A stretch of 64,000 bases of DNA, from positions 1 through 64,000 of the forward strand of contig JANXXU010000038.1 in assembly GCA_025350465.1 (NCBI GenBank), given 5' to 3'. Source of the stretch: Alphaproteobacteria bacterium. GTDB taxonomy: Bacteria > Pseudomonadota > Alphaproteobacteria > Micropepsales > Micropepsaceae. Shown here piece by piece: positions 41,009-50,605 of this stretch. A model generated the notes under the pieces. The model made no database searches and was not told the DNA's origin. It was given only the letters and a program-made list of their open reading frames with translations. The first letter of the stretch is position 1. Every line of letters begins with the position of its first letter. A program made the translations under genes and the position numbers.

Positions 41009-43951
41009 ATGGGGGCAAAAACCGTGTTAAAGGAAGTTCGGGTTAGCAATTTCAAGGCATCGCTGCTCGCAGGCGCAGCGTTCGTTGCGTTTGTCGGACT
41101 CCCGTCCGGCGCAAAAGCGGCAGATGACACTGCGACCGACCAAAAAGTCGAAAAGGTCACGGTCACAGGGTCGCGCATTCCGAAGAAGGACTATTCCTCG
41201 AACAGTCCGATCTCGACGGTCACCGCGCAGCAGATCAAAGACTCAGGGTCGACGACTATCGACCAGCTGCTCAACACGCTGCCTCAGGTCGTTCCTGGAT
41301 TCGGTCGCGGCCAGAACAATGGGACGGCCTTCGGCGGCAACGGCGGTCTAGCAACGGTCAATCTTCGCGGCCTCGGCGACCAGCGCAACCTGGTTCTGGT
41401 CAACGGCCACCGCATCACCCCGGCTACCGAGAACAACGAAGTCGATCTCAACAACATCCCGCCATCGCTGATCGAGCGTATCGAAGTGGTCACCGGCGGC
41501 GCCTCGGCGGTCTACGGTTCGGACGCCATCTCGGGCGTCATCAACATCATCTTGAAGCATGACTTCCAGGGTGCGCAGCTCGACACAAGCTATAAGATCA
41601 GCGATCGTGGCGACGGTGCGGAATGGCAGATCAGCGGCACGGTCGGTGCCAATTCCGGAGACGGAAAAGGCAACGTCGAACTCTTTGGTTCGTACTACAG
41701 CCGCGACGGACTGCTGGACTCCGATCGTTCCTTCTCCGCGATGAGCAACTCGCATGTCGGCGAGGGTCTGAGAGCCAGCTCCACCTCGCCGGCCGGTCGG
41801 TTCGACAACGTCGCAAGCAACAACTTCGCGGCGCAGAACGACGGTCTCTCGGCACCGACGACCGATCCAGTCGCCAGCGATCCGCTCTATGACCCCGCCG
41901 TCGGCGGCGGCGGTTGCACGCCCGCGTCGACCAGCAGAAATATCGCGTTCGGCCCGTTGGGAGCGACGACGCACGGGTTCTGCAACGTCGCGCAGGCGTT
42001 TGGCGGCGATCGCTTCAACTTCAGCCCAGCAAACTTTCTGATCGACCCGGGTAAGGCCTACAACATGGCCAGCCTCGGCCAGTACAATTTAATCGGCGAT
42101 TCCGTCGTCGGTTACATGGAGGCCTATTTCTCAAACAATAAGATCCAGGTTCAGCAGGCTCCGTCCCCGGCGACCGGGTTTGAGATCGTCGACCCGCTCG
42201 GCGACCTCAGTGGCACCTCGGCGATGAATACCTTCCTGCTAACCCCTGCGATTCGATCGACACTGCAGACTCGTCCAGTTACCGACGCTCTCGTGATCTT
42301 CCGCAAGCGCTTGCTCGCAATCGGGGATCGCGCGATCGACAACGAATCGAACTACTTCCAATTCGTCACCGGTCTGAAGGGGGACCTTGGTGACGGCTGG
42401 GAATACGACACCTACGTGAACTATGGTGAGAACAACTTCCAGAACCAGACGTTCAACGAAGCCAACAAAGAACACTTGTTGAATGCACTCCGCAACAAGG
42501 TCGACGAGACTGCCTGCGGTGGTCCGGCCGGTCGGAGCATTCCGCTGTACGGCGACAACGCGTTGTCGGCAGCGGACATCTGCTACCTCAAAGTGCCGGT
42601 ATTGCAGAACACGGTTGCATTGAATCAGACGGTCTTCAGCGCGAGCTTGACGGGCGAGCCGATTCAATTGCCCGCAGGTCCGCTGGGCATCTCGTTCGGC
42701 TTTGAATATCGTTCGCAAAAAGTGGATGTGGTGCCGGATGCGGTTATTCAATCGCACAACACCGTCGGCTTTAACGGTGCGGGCCCGGTTGCCGGTGGCT
42801 TCGACGTCTACGAAGAGTACGTGGAAGCCAATATTCCGCTGGTATCGGACGTGTTCTTGGTCAAATACCTCGGGCTGGAAGCGGGCTACCGGTATTCCGA
42901 CTACACCTTGGCCGGCAATCCGCTGACGACGCAAACCTACAAATACGGCGCCGAGTGGAAACCGTTTGAGGACATCAGGTTCCGCGGGATGTTCGAACGG
43001 GCCGACCGCGCACCGAACTTGTTCGAACTTTTCGAGAATGGCGACCAATCCTTTACCTCGGTCCGGGATCCGTGCGCCGGCGCAACCGGCGTCACGAAGA
43101 CGAATTGCATCGCCAGGTTTCCGATCGAGAGTGGTGGTTCTGCAATTTGGACTCCGGCCTTCGCGCAGGTGAACACCCAGATCGAGGAAGGCATCTTCGG
43201 CAACAAGAACCTGAAGGATGAAAAGGCCGACACGATCACCCTGGGTATGACGGTAACGCCGTCGGGATGGAAGAACTTCAATGCAGCGATCGACTATTGG
43301 AACGTGGACATTCAGAACGCGATCACTAACGAGTTTGGCGGACCGGCCGCTGAACTTGCGGCCTGTTACAAGCAAGCTGTTCCGGACCTGGTGGCTTGCA
43401 GCGGGTTTGTGCGCGACGCTGCCGGTACGCTGATAATGAGTCACGTCTTCAAGCGGAACGAAAGCAGCATCAAGACGGACGGTGTCGACTTCCAGGCACA
43501 AATGAAGTTCAACGCCGACGACTTCGGGTTGGACCCGGCGGACGGCAGCCTTTCGATCTTCGCTCTCGGAAGCTGGATGAGGTCGTACAAAATCAACGGG
43601 GGCGAAGCAGTGGGTGTGTACTTCGAGGCTGCTACGCTGCCAGAATTGTCGGGGAGTATGCAGTTCACCTACTCGGTGGCGGATTGGCGGTTTGGTTGGG
43701 ATGTCCGCTATATCGATCACATGAGAGAGGCGTCGTTTGGCTACTTCGTACCGGCGATCTACTACAACGACGCCAACGTCAGCTGGGACATCAGCGACCA
43801 CGTCAAGCTGTACGCCGTCGTGAACGACGTCTTCGACGAGCAACCCTTTAAGGTCGAACAGATCGATCTTGCCGGCACGTCGGCGGTCGATACGTCCAGA
43901 TACGACGTGGTTGGACGTTCCTACCAGATGGGGATGACCGTCCGATATTGA
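41009..43951 (+). CDS. TonB-dependent outer-membrane receptor
   Basis: A 980-residue receptor. A signal peptide (GAAFVAFVGLPSGAKA-AD) is followed by a TonB-box-like region (KVEKVTVTGSRIPKK). Next comes a plug domain with NLRGLGDQRNLVLVNGHR and ASAVYGSDAISGVINI, then a 22-strand-type barrel ending SYQMGMTVRY with a C-terminal aromatic. It probably imports a large or scarce substrate across the outer membrane using TonB energy. The ligand is unknown; this Asn-rich receptor type is common for glycans and other organic ligands. The start is ATG at 41009, with an in-frame GTG at 41024 also possible. Confidence 0.92.
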   Translation: MGAKTVLKEVRVSNFKASLLAGAAFVAFVGLPSGAKAADDTATDQKVEKVTVTGSRIPKKDYSSNSPISTVTAQQIKDSGSTTIDQLLNTLPQVVPGFGRGQNNGTAFGGNGGLATVNLRGLGDQRNLVLVNGHRITPATENNEVDLNNIPPSLIERIEVVTGGASAVYGSDAISGVINIILKHDFQGAQLDTSYKISDRGDGAEWQISGTVGANSGDGKGNVELFGSYYSRDGLLDSDRSFSAMSNSHVGEGLRASSTSPAGRFDNVASNNFAAQNDGLSAPTTDPVASDPLYDPAVGGGGCTPASTSRNIAFGPLGATTHGFCNVAQAFGGDRFNFSPANFLIDPGKAYNMASLGQYNLIGDSVVGYMEAYFSNNKIQVQQAPSPATGFEIVDPLGDLSGTSAMNTFLLTPAIRSTLQTRPVTDALVIFRKRLLAIGDRAIDNESNYFQFVTGLKGDLGDGWEYDTYVNYGENNFQNQTFNEANKEHLLNALRNKVDETACGGPAGRSIPLYGDNALSAADICYLKVPVLQNTVALNQTVFSASLTGEPIQLPAGPLGISFGFEYRSQKVDVVPDAVIQSHNTVGFNGAGPVAGGFDVYEEYVEANIPLVSDVFLVKYLGLEAGYRYSDYTLAGNPLTTQTYKYGAEWKPFEDIRFRGMFERADRAPNLFELFENGDQSFTSVRDPCAGATGVTKTNCIARFPIESGGSAIWTPAFAQVNTQIEEGIFGNKNLKDEKADTITLGMTVTPSGWKNFNAAIDYWNVDIQNAITNEFGGPAAELAACYKQAVPDLVACSGFVRDAAGTLIMSHVFKRNESSIKTDGVDFQAQMKFNADDFGLDPADGSLSIFALGSWMRSYKINGGEAVGVYFEAATLPELSGSMQFTYSVADWRFGWDVRYIDHMREASFGYFVPAIYYNDANVSWDISDHVKLYAVVNDVFDEQPFKVEQIDLAGTSAVDTSRYDVVGRSYQMGMTVRY

Positions 43952-43996
43952 GGATCGAACCGTCTCTGGCTTGAAGGTATCAAAAGGGAAATGGAG

Positions 43997-44027
43997 ACGG
44001 CGGGCGCGGGCCCGCCGTTTCTATTTT
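43997..44027 (+). terminator. Rho-independent terminator after the TonB receptor
   Basis: ACGGCGGGC (43997-44005) pairs perfectly with GCCCGCCGT (44010-44018) around GCGG, followed by TTCTATTTT. Confidence 0.8.
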
Positions 44028-44056
44028 GAAGCTTTGAGTCCAGCAATGGGCGGTGC

Positions 44057-44662
44057 CTAAGAGGGAATCTCGGCCTTGGCGATTCCATTCAAGAAGGTGT
44101 TGACGGCGAGGTCGGCGATCTTCGCAGGCTTGGCGCGGCCGGACGGATCGAGCCAGGTGTGCATCCAGTTGATCATGCCAAAATAGAGCATGACGGCCGG
44201 CCGTCGCAACGGCGAGCGACCGGACAGATCCGGACGAATCTCAACGAGAACTTTGTCGACGATGTCGAGGAGCCGGCGTTGAATGCAGACGATGATCCGC
44301 CGCTGCGCTTCCGGCAAATTTCCAAGTTCGTTCAGCAACACTCGTTGGCGCGGCGCCGCGCCGAGATAGAGGCGCATGAATTCCCGCGTCATGGCTCGAA
44401 GCTTGTCGGCCGCGCCGATCGGTCGGGCCGCGATTTCTTCGGCCACGTCGAGAAGGGCTTTGACGTGGGAATGCATCACGTCGAAGAGAATTTGTTCTTT
44501 GGACTCATAGTAGTGATAAAGGAGCGACTTCGACGTCTTGCAGGCGCCCGCCAAGTCAGCGATCGAGGTGCCAAGGAACCCGCGGCTGGCGAACAGGTCG
44601 GCGGCACGCTCGACGATGCCTTCGCGGCGTTGCGCGTAGTCGATCGCCTGCGTTCGTGCCAT
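44057..44662 (-). CDS. paaR: TetR family repressor, PaaR-like
   Basis: A 201-residue TetR/AcrR regulator. The HTH is TSIADLAGACKTSKSLLYHYYESKEQIL, and the C-terminal ligand domain (LLDVAEEIAARP, LYLGAAPRQRVLLNELGNLP) resembles the TetR-type PaaR repressors of phenylacetate catabolism that sense phenylacetyl-CoA. It is divergent from the E1 gene, with an operator-like dyad at 44775-44788 between them. Two similar dyads stand before the paaG and paaA operons. Assignment as PaaR rests on context, the domain pattern and these shared sites; the ligand is inferred. Confidence 0.8.
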   Translation of the reverse strand: MARTQAIDYAQRREGIVERAADLFASRGFLGTSIADLAGACKTSKSLLYHYYESKEQILFDVMHSHVKALLDVAEEIAARPIGAADKLRAMTREFMRLYLGAAPRQRVLLNELGNLPEAQRRIIVCIQRRLLDIVDKVLVEIRPDLSGRSPLRRPAVMLYFGMINWMHTWLDPSGRAKPAKIADLAVNTFLNGIAKAEIPS

Positions 44663-44771
44663 TCACTTTATCTCCAAACCTTCAAGTCGTTTCAGCGGCG
44701 CTCGGCGCCTCTGGGAGGTCAAGCCACACGTCGATCATCGACAAGATGTCAGAAATCAAAGCAGTTGAAAA

Positions 44772-44800
44772 TTGACCGTCCATTCGGTTTATTAATAAGG
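44772..44800 (+). promoter_or_regulatory. PaaR-like operator/promoter of the E1-E2-aminotransferase operon
   Basis: The dyad ACCGTCCATTCGGT (44775-44788) overlaps a -35-like TTGACC (44772-44777). It is followed by an AT-rich stretch TTTATTAATAA in the -10 area. Over the first 23 bases it matches the paaA site at 54619 with only two differences. Confidence 0.72.
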
Positions 44801-44808
44801 CAACATCC

Positions 44809-46914
44809 GTGGCGAAGAGCAACTCCCTCATGACGGCCGCGATGCGACGTACCAAGCATGCCTCCGCGAACGAACCCGACGAAGCCCATGACTGGCGGCG
44901 CGTCGCTTATTTGACGCTCGTCTCGAGGGCCTTGGACGAGATCGAAGAGAAAACGCTCGTGCCGGAGCGCAAGATTTTCTATCAATTTTCGGCCCGCGGC
45001 CACGACGTAGCGCAGATTCTCTTGGGCTTGCAGCTCACCCATGCGCGGGACGCGATCTGCGGCTATTACCGCTCGCGGCCCGTGCTCTTGACCTTGGGTG
45101 TTCCAATTGCCGACGCGCTCGGCTCTTCGATGGCGCGCGCCGGCGGCTATTCGGATGGGCGCGATATCGGCGCCGTTTTCAACTACCCAAACCTCAACGG
45201 ACCGTGCGCATTGCCGATGTGCGGCGGCGTGGGCGCGCAATTCACGCCGTCGGCCGGGTGGGCGCAAGCGCTCGAATATCGTCGCGCCGTCTTGAACGAT
45301 CCCGAATGCGCGGGGGCGATCGCCGTCGCACTCGGCGGCGACGCGTCGGTTGCGACCAATGGCTTCTGGTCGGCGTTGACGATGGCGACGACGCTGGGCC
45401 TACCGATCCTGTTCTTCATCGAAGACAATGGCTACGGGATTTCGGTGCCGTCTCATTTGCAGACGCCAGGCAGCGACATCGCGGCCAATCTGAAAAGCTT
45501 CAAAGGTTTGCACGTGCTCTCGGGCGACGGGACAGAGCCGGGCGAAACGGCGCGCCTGATCAAGGATGCCGTTGGGCATGTTCGCGAGCGGCGCGCGCCG
45601 GCGCTGCTTCGGCTGACGGTGCCGCGCTTGGAAGGCCATTCGTTTCAGGATACACAGACCTATAAATCGGCCGCGACGATTGCCTCGGAAAACGTGCGCG
45701 ATCCGCTGCCGAAACTGCGCGACTATATTGTTCCAGCCGTGTTCGACGGAGCCGAATGGGAACGTATTGCCGCCGACGCCAAGACGGCGGCCGAGTCGGC
45801 GCGGCGCGAAGCCGAGGCGCGGCCGGTCGCGAACGTCGAGCGCACGATGCGGCATGTCTTTTTCGAGGATGAACTGCAGACGAAAGGCGGGCAGTGGGCA
45901 GAAGGCTTCGTGGCGCCGAGAGCGAGCGCGCAGCCCGAGCCCGAAGGCCAGCGGATCAATATGGTCACAGCGATCCGCCGTACACTGGACCATGAGCTGG
46001 CGATCAATCCGCGCGTGCTGGTTTTCGGCGAAGACGTGGGGCCTAAGGGCGGTGTGCACGCGGTCACGCTTGGTCTGCAGGAAAAATTCGGCGCGGCGCG
46101 CGTCTTCGATACCAGCCTCTCCGAGGAAGGCATTATCGGCCGGGCCGTCGGCATGGCGTTGGCCGGCCTTGTGCCCGTCCCTGAAATTCAGTTTCGCAAA
46201 TACGCCGACCCCGCGACCGAGCAACTGAACGATTGCGGGACCATGCGCTGGCGCACGAACAACCGCTTTGCCGCGCCCATTGTCGTTCGCATGCCGATCG
46301 GCTTCTTCAAATGCGGCGACCCGTGGCACAGCCAAACCAACGAGGTGCAGTTCGTGCACGCTCCGGGATGGAAAGTGGCGGTGCCGTCGAACGCGGAGGA
46401 CGCGGTCGGCCTGTTGCGGGCCAGTCTGCGCGGCAATGATCCCGTCGTCTTCTTCGAGCATCGGGCAATGCTCGACGCGGCTTGGGCGCGCAGGCCTTAT
46501 CCCGGCGACGATTTCGTGCTGCCGTTCGGCGTAGCGCGGCGCGTGCGGGAAGGCGACAATCTGACGATCGTGAGCTGGGGCGCGATGGTGGAGCGTTGCG
46601 AGGAAGCGGCGACGGATCGTTCCGTCGAAATCCTCGACCTGCGCACGTTGATGCCATGGGACCGCACGGCGGTCCTTGAATCGGTCAAGCGCACGCGGCG
46701 CTGCCTTGTCGTGCATGAGGATTTGATGAGCGGCGGCTTCGGTGCGGAAATCGCGGCGGTCGTTGCCGGCGAATGCTTCCTCGATCTCGACGCGCCGGTT
46801 TCGCGCCTCGCCATGCCCGATATTCCGAGCCCCCATAATCCCGCGCTCATGGAATGGGCGCTGCCGTCGGTCGACGGCATTCGCCGCAAGATCGACGCCT
46901 TGATCGGATTTTGA
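44809..46914 (+). CDS. 2-oxoacid dehydrogenase E1, alpha and beta subunits fused
   Basis: A 701-residue fusion. Residues about 25-340 are E1-alpha, with the ThDP motif GGDASVATNGFW...EDNGYGIS near 177-211. Residues about 384-700 are E1-beta (MVTAIRRTLDHEL, FGEDVGPKGG, TSLSEEGIIGRAVGMAL, FRKYADPATEQL). The pattern is that of branched-chain or aryl 2-oxoacid dehydrogenases. Together with the adjacent E2, the aromatic-type aminotransferase and the shared PaaR-like operator, phenylpyruvate is a likely substrate, giving phenylacetyl-CoA directly. The start is GTG at 44809, with ATG at 44830 as the alternative. It abuts the E2 gene with no gap. No E3 gene is in the window. Confidence 0.88.
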   Translation: MAKSNSLMTAAMRRTKHASANEPDEAHDWRRVAYLTLVSRALDEIEEKTLVPERKIFYQFSARGHDVAQILLGLQLTHARDAICGYYRSRPVLLTLGVPIADALGSSMARAGGYSDGRDIGAVFNYPNLNGPCALPMCGGVGAQFTPSAGWAQALEYRRAVLNDPECAGAIAVALGGDASVATNGFWSALTMATTLGLPILFFIEDNGYGISVPSHLQTPGSDIAANLKSFKGLHVLSGDGTEPGETARLIKDAVGHVRERRAPALLRLTVPRLEGHSFQDTQTYKSAATIASENVRDPLPKLRDYIVPAVFDGAEWERIAADAKTAAESARREAEARPVANVERTMRHVFFEDELQTKGGQWAEGFVAPRASAQPEPEGQRINMVTAIRRTLDHELAINPRVLVFGEDVGPKGGVHAVTLGLQEKFGAARVFDTSLSEEGIIGRAVGMALAGLVPVPEIQFRKYADPATEQLNDCGTMRWRTNNRFAAPIVVRMPIGFFKCGDPWHSQTNEVQFVHAPGWKVAVPSNAEDAVGLLRASLRGNDPVVFFEHRAMLDAAWARRPYPGDDFVLPFGVARRVREGDNLTIVSWGAMVERCEEAATDRSVEILDLRTLMPWDRTAVLESVKRTRRCLVVHEDLMSGGFGAEIAAVVAGECFLDLDAPVSRLAMPDIPSPHNPALMEWALPSVDGIRRKIDALIGF

Positions 46915-48093
46915 ATGAGCACCACAGACATCGTGGCGCCAACCGAGCAGGAAGGCACCAAGGCCGTCGTCAGAAGCTGGCTGAAGAATGTGGGCGATGC
47001 CGTGCGGGTCAACGATCCGGTGGTCGAACTGGAAACCGACAAGGTTGCGGTCGAGATCGCCGCGACAAGCGAGGGCGTCCTTTCCGAAATTCTGCTGGAG
47101 ACAGGCGCCGAAGTGGAACCGGGCACGGTGCTTGGGCGCATCGCGGATCGAGCAGCCGGCGCAAAGGCAGCGGGCGCGCAGGCGCCGACAGCACCTTCAC
47201 AGCCGCGGACGCAGCCACAGAAAGCGGCGGCCGACGCGGCCCACATCGCACCGGGCATTCGCCGCCTGCTCTCAGATCACGGTCTCGAACCGCAAGATGT
47301 TCCGACGCCCGGCGGCAAGCTGACGCGTGAAGATGTGCAGGCGGAGGTCGAGCGTCGGGCGAAGGGCAGTGCGCGGTCAACCATGAGCGGCGTTACGCGA
47401 TTGCCGCACGATTCGATGCGCAAGCGGATCGCCGAACACATGACGCACTCCGTGCAGGTCGCGCCGCATGTGACCGCGATGTTCGAAGCGAATCTGAGCG
47501 CCATCATCGCGCATCGCGAGGCGCACAAGGCCGCCTTCGAGCGGCAAGGCGCAAACCTGACCTTCACCGCATATTTCGTGGCGGCCTCGGCAGCGGCGAT
47601 GAAATCCGCCCCCGCGGTCAACGGCCGATGGTTTGAGGATCGCATCGAGACTTATGACGACGTCAATGTCGGCGTAGGAACGGCGCTCGGCGAAAAGGGC
47701 TTGATCGTGCCGGTGATCAATCGCGTGCAAACACTGTCGCTCCTCGATATCGCGCACCGTCTCACCGAGCTGACGGAAAAAGCGCGGGCGGGAAAGTTGG
47801 CGCCGGCCGACGTGCGCAACGGCACGTTTTCGATTTCCAATCACGGCGTTTCGGGTTCGCTCGTGGCGGCTCCCATCATCATCAACCAGCCTCAATCGGC
47901 GATCCTCGGCATCGGTAAAGTGCAGAAGCGTGCGGTGGTGCGCGAGGCGAGCGGTGCGGACGAAGTTGCGATCCAGCCGATGGCCTATGTCACACTGACG
48001 ATCGATCATCGCGTGGTCGATGCATTCCAGACGAATGCTTGGCTGACGCGCTTCGTCGACGTTTTGGAGACTTGGCCCAAGGAGGCTAGTTGA
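46915..48093 (+). CDS. Dihydrolipoyl acyltransferase E2 of a 2-oxoacid dehydrogenase complex
   Basis: A 392-residue E2. An N-terminal lipoyl domain has the lipoylated Lys43 in ETDKVAVEI. An Ala/Pro/Gln-rich hinge follows, then a peripheral-subunit-binding domain (IAPGIRRLLSDHGLEPQDV). The catalytic domain contains the active-site His in TIDHRVVDA, with Ala in place of the more usual Gly after DHRVVD. It would transfer the acyl group made by the fused E1 to CoA. The ATG immediately follows the E1 stop. Lipoamide dehydrogenase must be encoded elsewhere. Confidence 0.92.
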   Translation: MSTTDIVAPTEQEGTKAVVRSWLKNVGDAVRVNDPVVELETDKVAVEIAATSEGVLSEILLETGAEVEPGTVLGRIADRAAGAKAAGAQAPTAPSQPRTQPQKAAADAAHIAPGIRRLLSDHGLEPQDVPTPGGKLTREDVQAEVERRAKGSARSTMSGVTRLPHDSMRKRIAEHMTHSVQVAPHVTAMFEANLSAIIAHREAHKAAFERQGANLTFTAYFVAASAAAMKSAPAVNGRWFEDRIETYDDVNVGVGTALGEKGLIVPVINRVQTLSLLDIAHRLTELTEKARAGKLAPADVRNGTFSISNHGVSGSLVAAPIIINQPQSAILGIGKVQKRAVVREASGADEVAIQPMAYVTLTIDHRVVDAFQTNAWLTRFVDVLETWPKEAS

Positions 48094-48117
48094 GCGTAGG
48101 CCGGCCGCAGAAGTTGA

Positions 48118-49386
48118 ATGAGCGTGGAACAAGAAAATGAAAGTCAGAGGCAACGCTTAGTGCAAGGATCTCGCAGAACGCCGAACGCGCGCACCGGCAC
48201 ATCGCAGCACGGCCTCTTCAACGCGCTAAAGAAGCAGCCGCCCGACCCTCTGCTGTCGCTTATCGCCAAATTGCGCGATGATCCGCGTCAGGAAAAGATC
48301 GATCTCGGCGTCGGCGTCTATCGCGACGCGAGCGGCATTACACCCGTGATGCATTGCGTTAAGGAAGCCGAGCGCCTGTTGCTGGCGATGCAGGCGACCA
48401 AATCCTACCTCGGCTCGGAAGGCGACGTTGGTTTCGTCAATCTCTTGAAGCCGATGGTTTGCGGCGAGGCGTTCGCGCGCGATCCACGCCTCGTCGGGGT
48501 GCAGACGCCCGGCGGCACCGGCGCGCTGCGTCTTGCCGCCGATGTGATCGCCGCATCCGTCGCCCGCACGAAAATCTGGCTCGGTCTGCCAAGCTGGCCA
48601 AATCACGAACCCATTTTTTCGGCTGCCGGGCTGACGATCCAGACCTATCGCTCATTCGACGTCACGACGCAGCAGCTGCTCTTCGACGACACAATAGCTG
48701 CATTGAAGAGTGCTCAGCCGGGCGACGTCGTTCTGCTCCACGGTTGCTGCCACAATCCTACGGGTTCGGATTTTGACGTCGCGCAGTGGGCCACGCTCGC
48801 GAAGTTGATGGCGACGCGCGACCTGGTTCCGTTGCTCGATTTTGCGTATCAGGGTTTCGGACGCGGGTTTGAGCCCGACGCAACGGGGATTGGCATTGTT
48901 CTCGAACATGTCGGCGAGGCGCTCGTCGCATACTCCTGCGACAAGAACTTTGGCCTTTATCGCGAACGGACCGGCGCATTGTTTGCCTTCACGCAAGATG
49001 CGCCGGCGGCCGATCGCGTGTACTCGAACATGCTTTCCGCGGCTCGTGCTAATTGGGCGATGCCGCCCGATCACGGCGCTGCGGTCGTTCGGCTGATCCT
49101 AGAATCCGACGAATTGCGCCGCGACTGGCACCAGGAGTTGGAAGACATGCGCAGCCGGGTCGCGTCCGTTCGCCAAGAACTCGCCGCTGCAGATTCCCTT
49201 TTTGCGCCCTTGGTTCTTCAATGCGGCATGTTCTCTTTGTTGCCGATCGATTCCGTAGTCATTGCCCGACTGCAAGCCGAGCACGGCATCTACATGGCGG
49301 GATCGGGACGTATCAATGTTGCGGGCATTCGGGGCGGCGATGTCGAACGTCTCGTGCGGGCAATGCGCGGCGTCAGAGGAAGATAA
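48118..49386 (+). CDS. Aromatic/aspartate aminotransferase (class I, TyrB/AspC type)
   Basis: A 422-residue PLP enzyme of the AspC/TyrB branch. It shows CCHNPTGSDF (Asn213), the Asp241/Tyr244 pair in DFAYQGFGRG, the Schiff-base Lys276 in SCDKNFGLYRERTGA, and the substrate-carboxylate Arg in GSGRINVAG. The N-terminus is ~30 residues longer than usual. In this operon, conversion of phenylalanine (or tyrosine) to the arylpyruvate that feeds the E1/E2 complex is the likely role. It follows E2 by 24 bases and converges on the P450 gene with only one base between. Confidence 0.87.
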   Translation: MSVEQENESQRQRLVQGSRRTPNARTGTSQHGLFNALKKQPPDPLLSLIAKLRDDPRQEKIDLGVGVYRDASGITPVMHCVKEAERLLLAMQATKSYLGSEGDVGFVNLLKPMVCGEAFARDPRLVGVQTPGGTGALRLAADVIAASVARTKIWLGLPSWPNHEPIFSAAGLTIQTYRSFDVTTQQLLFDDTIAALKSAQPGDVVLLHGCCHNPTGSDFDVAQWATLAKLMATRDLVPLLDFAYQGFGRGFEPDATGIGIVLEHVGEALVAYSCDKNFGLYRERTGALFAFTQDAPAADRVYSNMLSAARANWAMPPDHGAAVVRLILESDELRRDWHQELEDMRSRVASVRQELAAADSLFAPLVLQCGMFSLLPIDSVVIARLQAEHGIYMAGSGRINVAGIRGGDVERLVRAMRGVRGR

Positions 49387-49387
49387 T

Positions 49388-50605
49388 CTAGCGCAACGCA
49401 AGAGGCATGCTGGTAAAGCCGCGGAAACGCGCGCGCCTGCCGCGCTCGGGTTTAGCCGCGAGTTCATAGCGAGGAAACCGGGCGAGAAATTGCCCGAGCG
49501 CGATGCGCGCCTCGAGCCGCGCCACATTCATTCCGGCGCATTGGTGCACGCCGGCGCCGAACGCCAGATGGCGATTTGGATTGCGGGAAATATCGAAGTG
49601 GTCTGGCTCCAAGAAAGCTTCGGGATCTCGGTTGGCCCCGCCGATGCACAATGTCACGAAGGTTCCAGCAGAGAGCGCGGCACCGCCGACCATTGCATCG
49701 CGCGTTGCGACACGATTGCCCAGTTGGTTCGAACTTTCATAGCGCAGTACCTCTTCGATGGCCGTGCGCAGAAGATCGGGGTCAGCGATAAGGCGAGCGC
49801 GTTGGTCCGGGAAGCGCGCGAACAACTCTATGGCGTTGCCGATCAGATTTGTCGTTGTCTCGTGCCCGGCGTTGAGCAGAAAGACACAATTTTCGATCAG
49901 TTCGGCTTCACTGAGCGGTTCTCCTTCGCTCAAGATCAGCCGCGTCAGCACGTCGTGCTCCGGATCGCCGGGCTTGCGCTTGCGCTCGGCGACGAGTTGA
50001 CCGAGATAGGCGTGGAAGCTGGCGAGCGCTTGTTCACCGCGCGCAAGCGCCTCCGCGGACAGTGCCGGTTCAAGCGCGCCAAGGATCGCCAGCGACCAGC
50101 CGCGCAATGGGGCGCGATCGGAATCGGGAACTGCCAGAAGATCGCCGATCACTTCGACGGGAATCGCGCCGGCGAAATCTGCAATCGCATCCATGTTTCC
50201 GCGCCCGTCGACCTGATCGAGCAAGCGACCGACCAAGCGCACGAGCTTCGGCTCCAACGGTGCCAGAGCTTTCGGCACCATGGCGCCCAGGATCGTGCGC
50301 CGCACGCGCGCGTGATATGGCGCATCGTTGAACACGAGGCTTGTCGTGTGATGACGGAAGAGGCGCGAGCCAATGCCGTATTTCGGGCCGAACTCCGCTT
50401 TCTTGTCGGAGCTGAACGTGGCGGCGTCTTGATAGACGGATAGCACGTCGCGATAGCGGGTTAGAAAAACGGCGCCGTCGGGCAGATGCTTCGCGGGCGC
50501 ATGTTCTCGCAGCGCACAATAGGTGGGGAACGGATCGGAATAGAAATTGTCCGGCAAATTCTTCAGGTCGAAGGTTCGCGCAATCTCCTCCGCGGCGGCC
50601 GTCAT
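49388..50605 (-). CDS. Cytochrome P450
   Basis: A 405-residue soluble bacterial P450. The I-helix motif is AGHETTT (246-252), the ExxR is EEVLRY (284-289), and the heme-binding loop is FGAGVHQCAG with Cys356 as the thiolate ligand. The ATG at 50605 overlaps the stop of the upstream hydrolase gene (ATGA); longer in-frame starts are rejected. No ferredoxin or ferredoxin reductase lies next to it. It is the last gene of paaG-paaZ-hydrolase-P450, an unexpected partner for phenylacetate degradation. The substrate is unknown. Confidence 0.93.
   Translation of the reverse strand: MTAAAEEIARTFDLKNLPDNFYSDPFPTYCALREHAPAKHLPDGAVFLTRYRDVLSVYQDAATFSSDKKAEFGPKYGIGSRLFRHHTTSLVFNDAPYHARVRRTILGAMVPKALAPLEPKLVRLVGRLLDQVDGRGNMDAIADFAGAIPVEVIGDLLAVPDSDRAPLRGWSLAILGALEPALSAEALARGEQALASFHAYLGQLVAERKRKPGDPEHDVLTRLILSEGEPLSEAELIENCVFLLNAGHETTTNLIGNAIELFARFPDQRARLIADPDLLRTAIEEVLRYESSNQLGNRVATRDAMVGGAALSAGTFVTLCIGGANRDPEAFLEPDHFDISRNPNRHLAFGAGVHQCAGMNVARLEARIALGQFLARFPRYELAAKPERGRRARFRGFTSMPLALR

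Noticed and set aside
42239-43843. 534-codon minus-strand open frame
   Set aside because: It is antisense to the TonB receptor, which has an intact plug and barrel.
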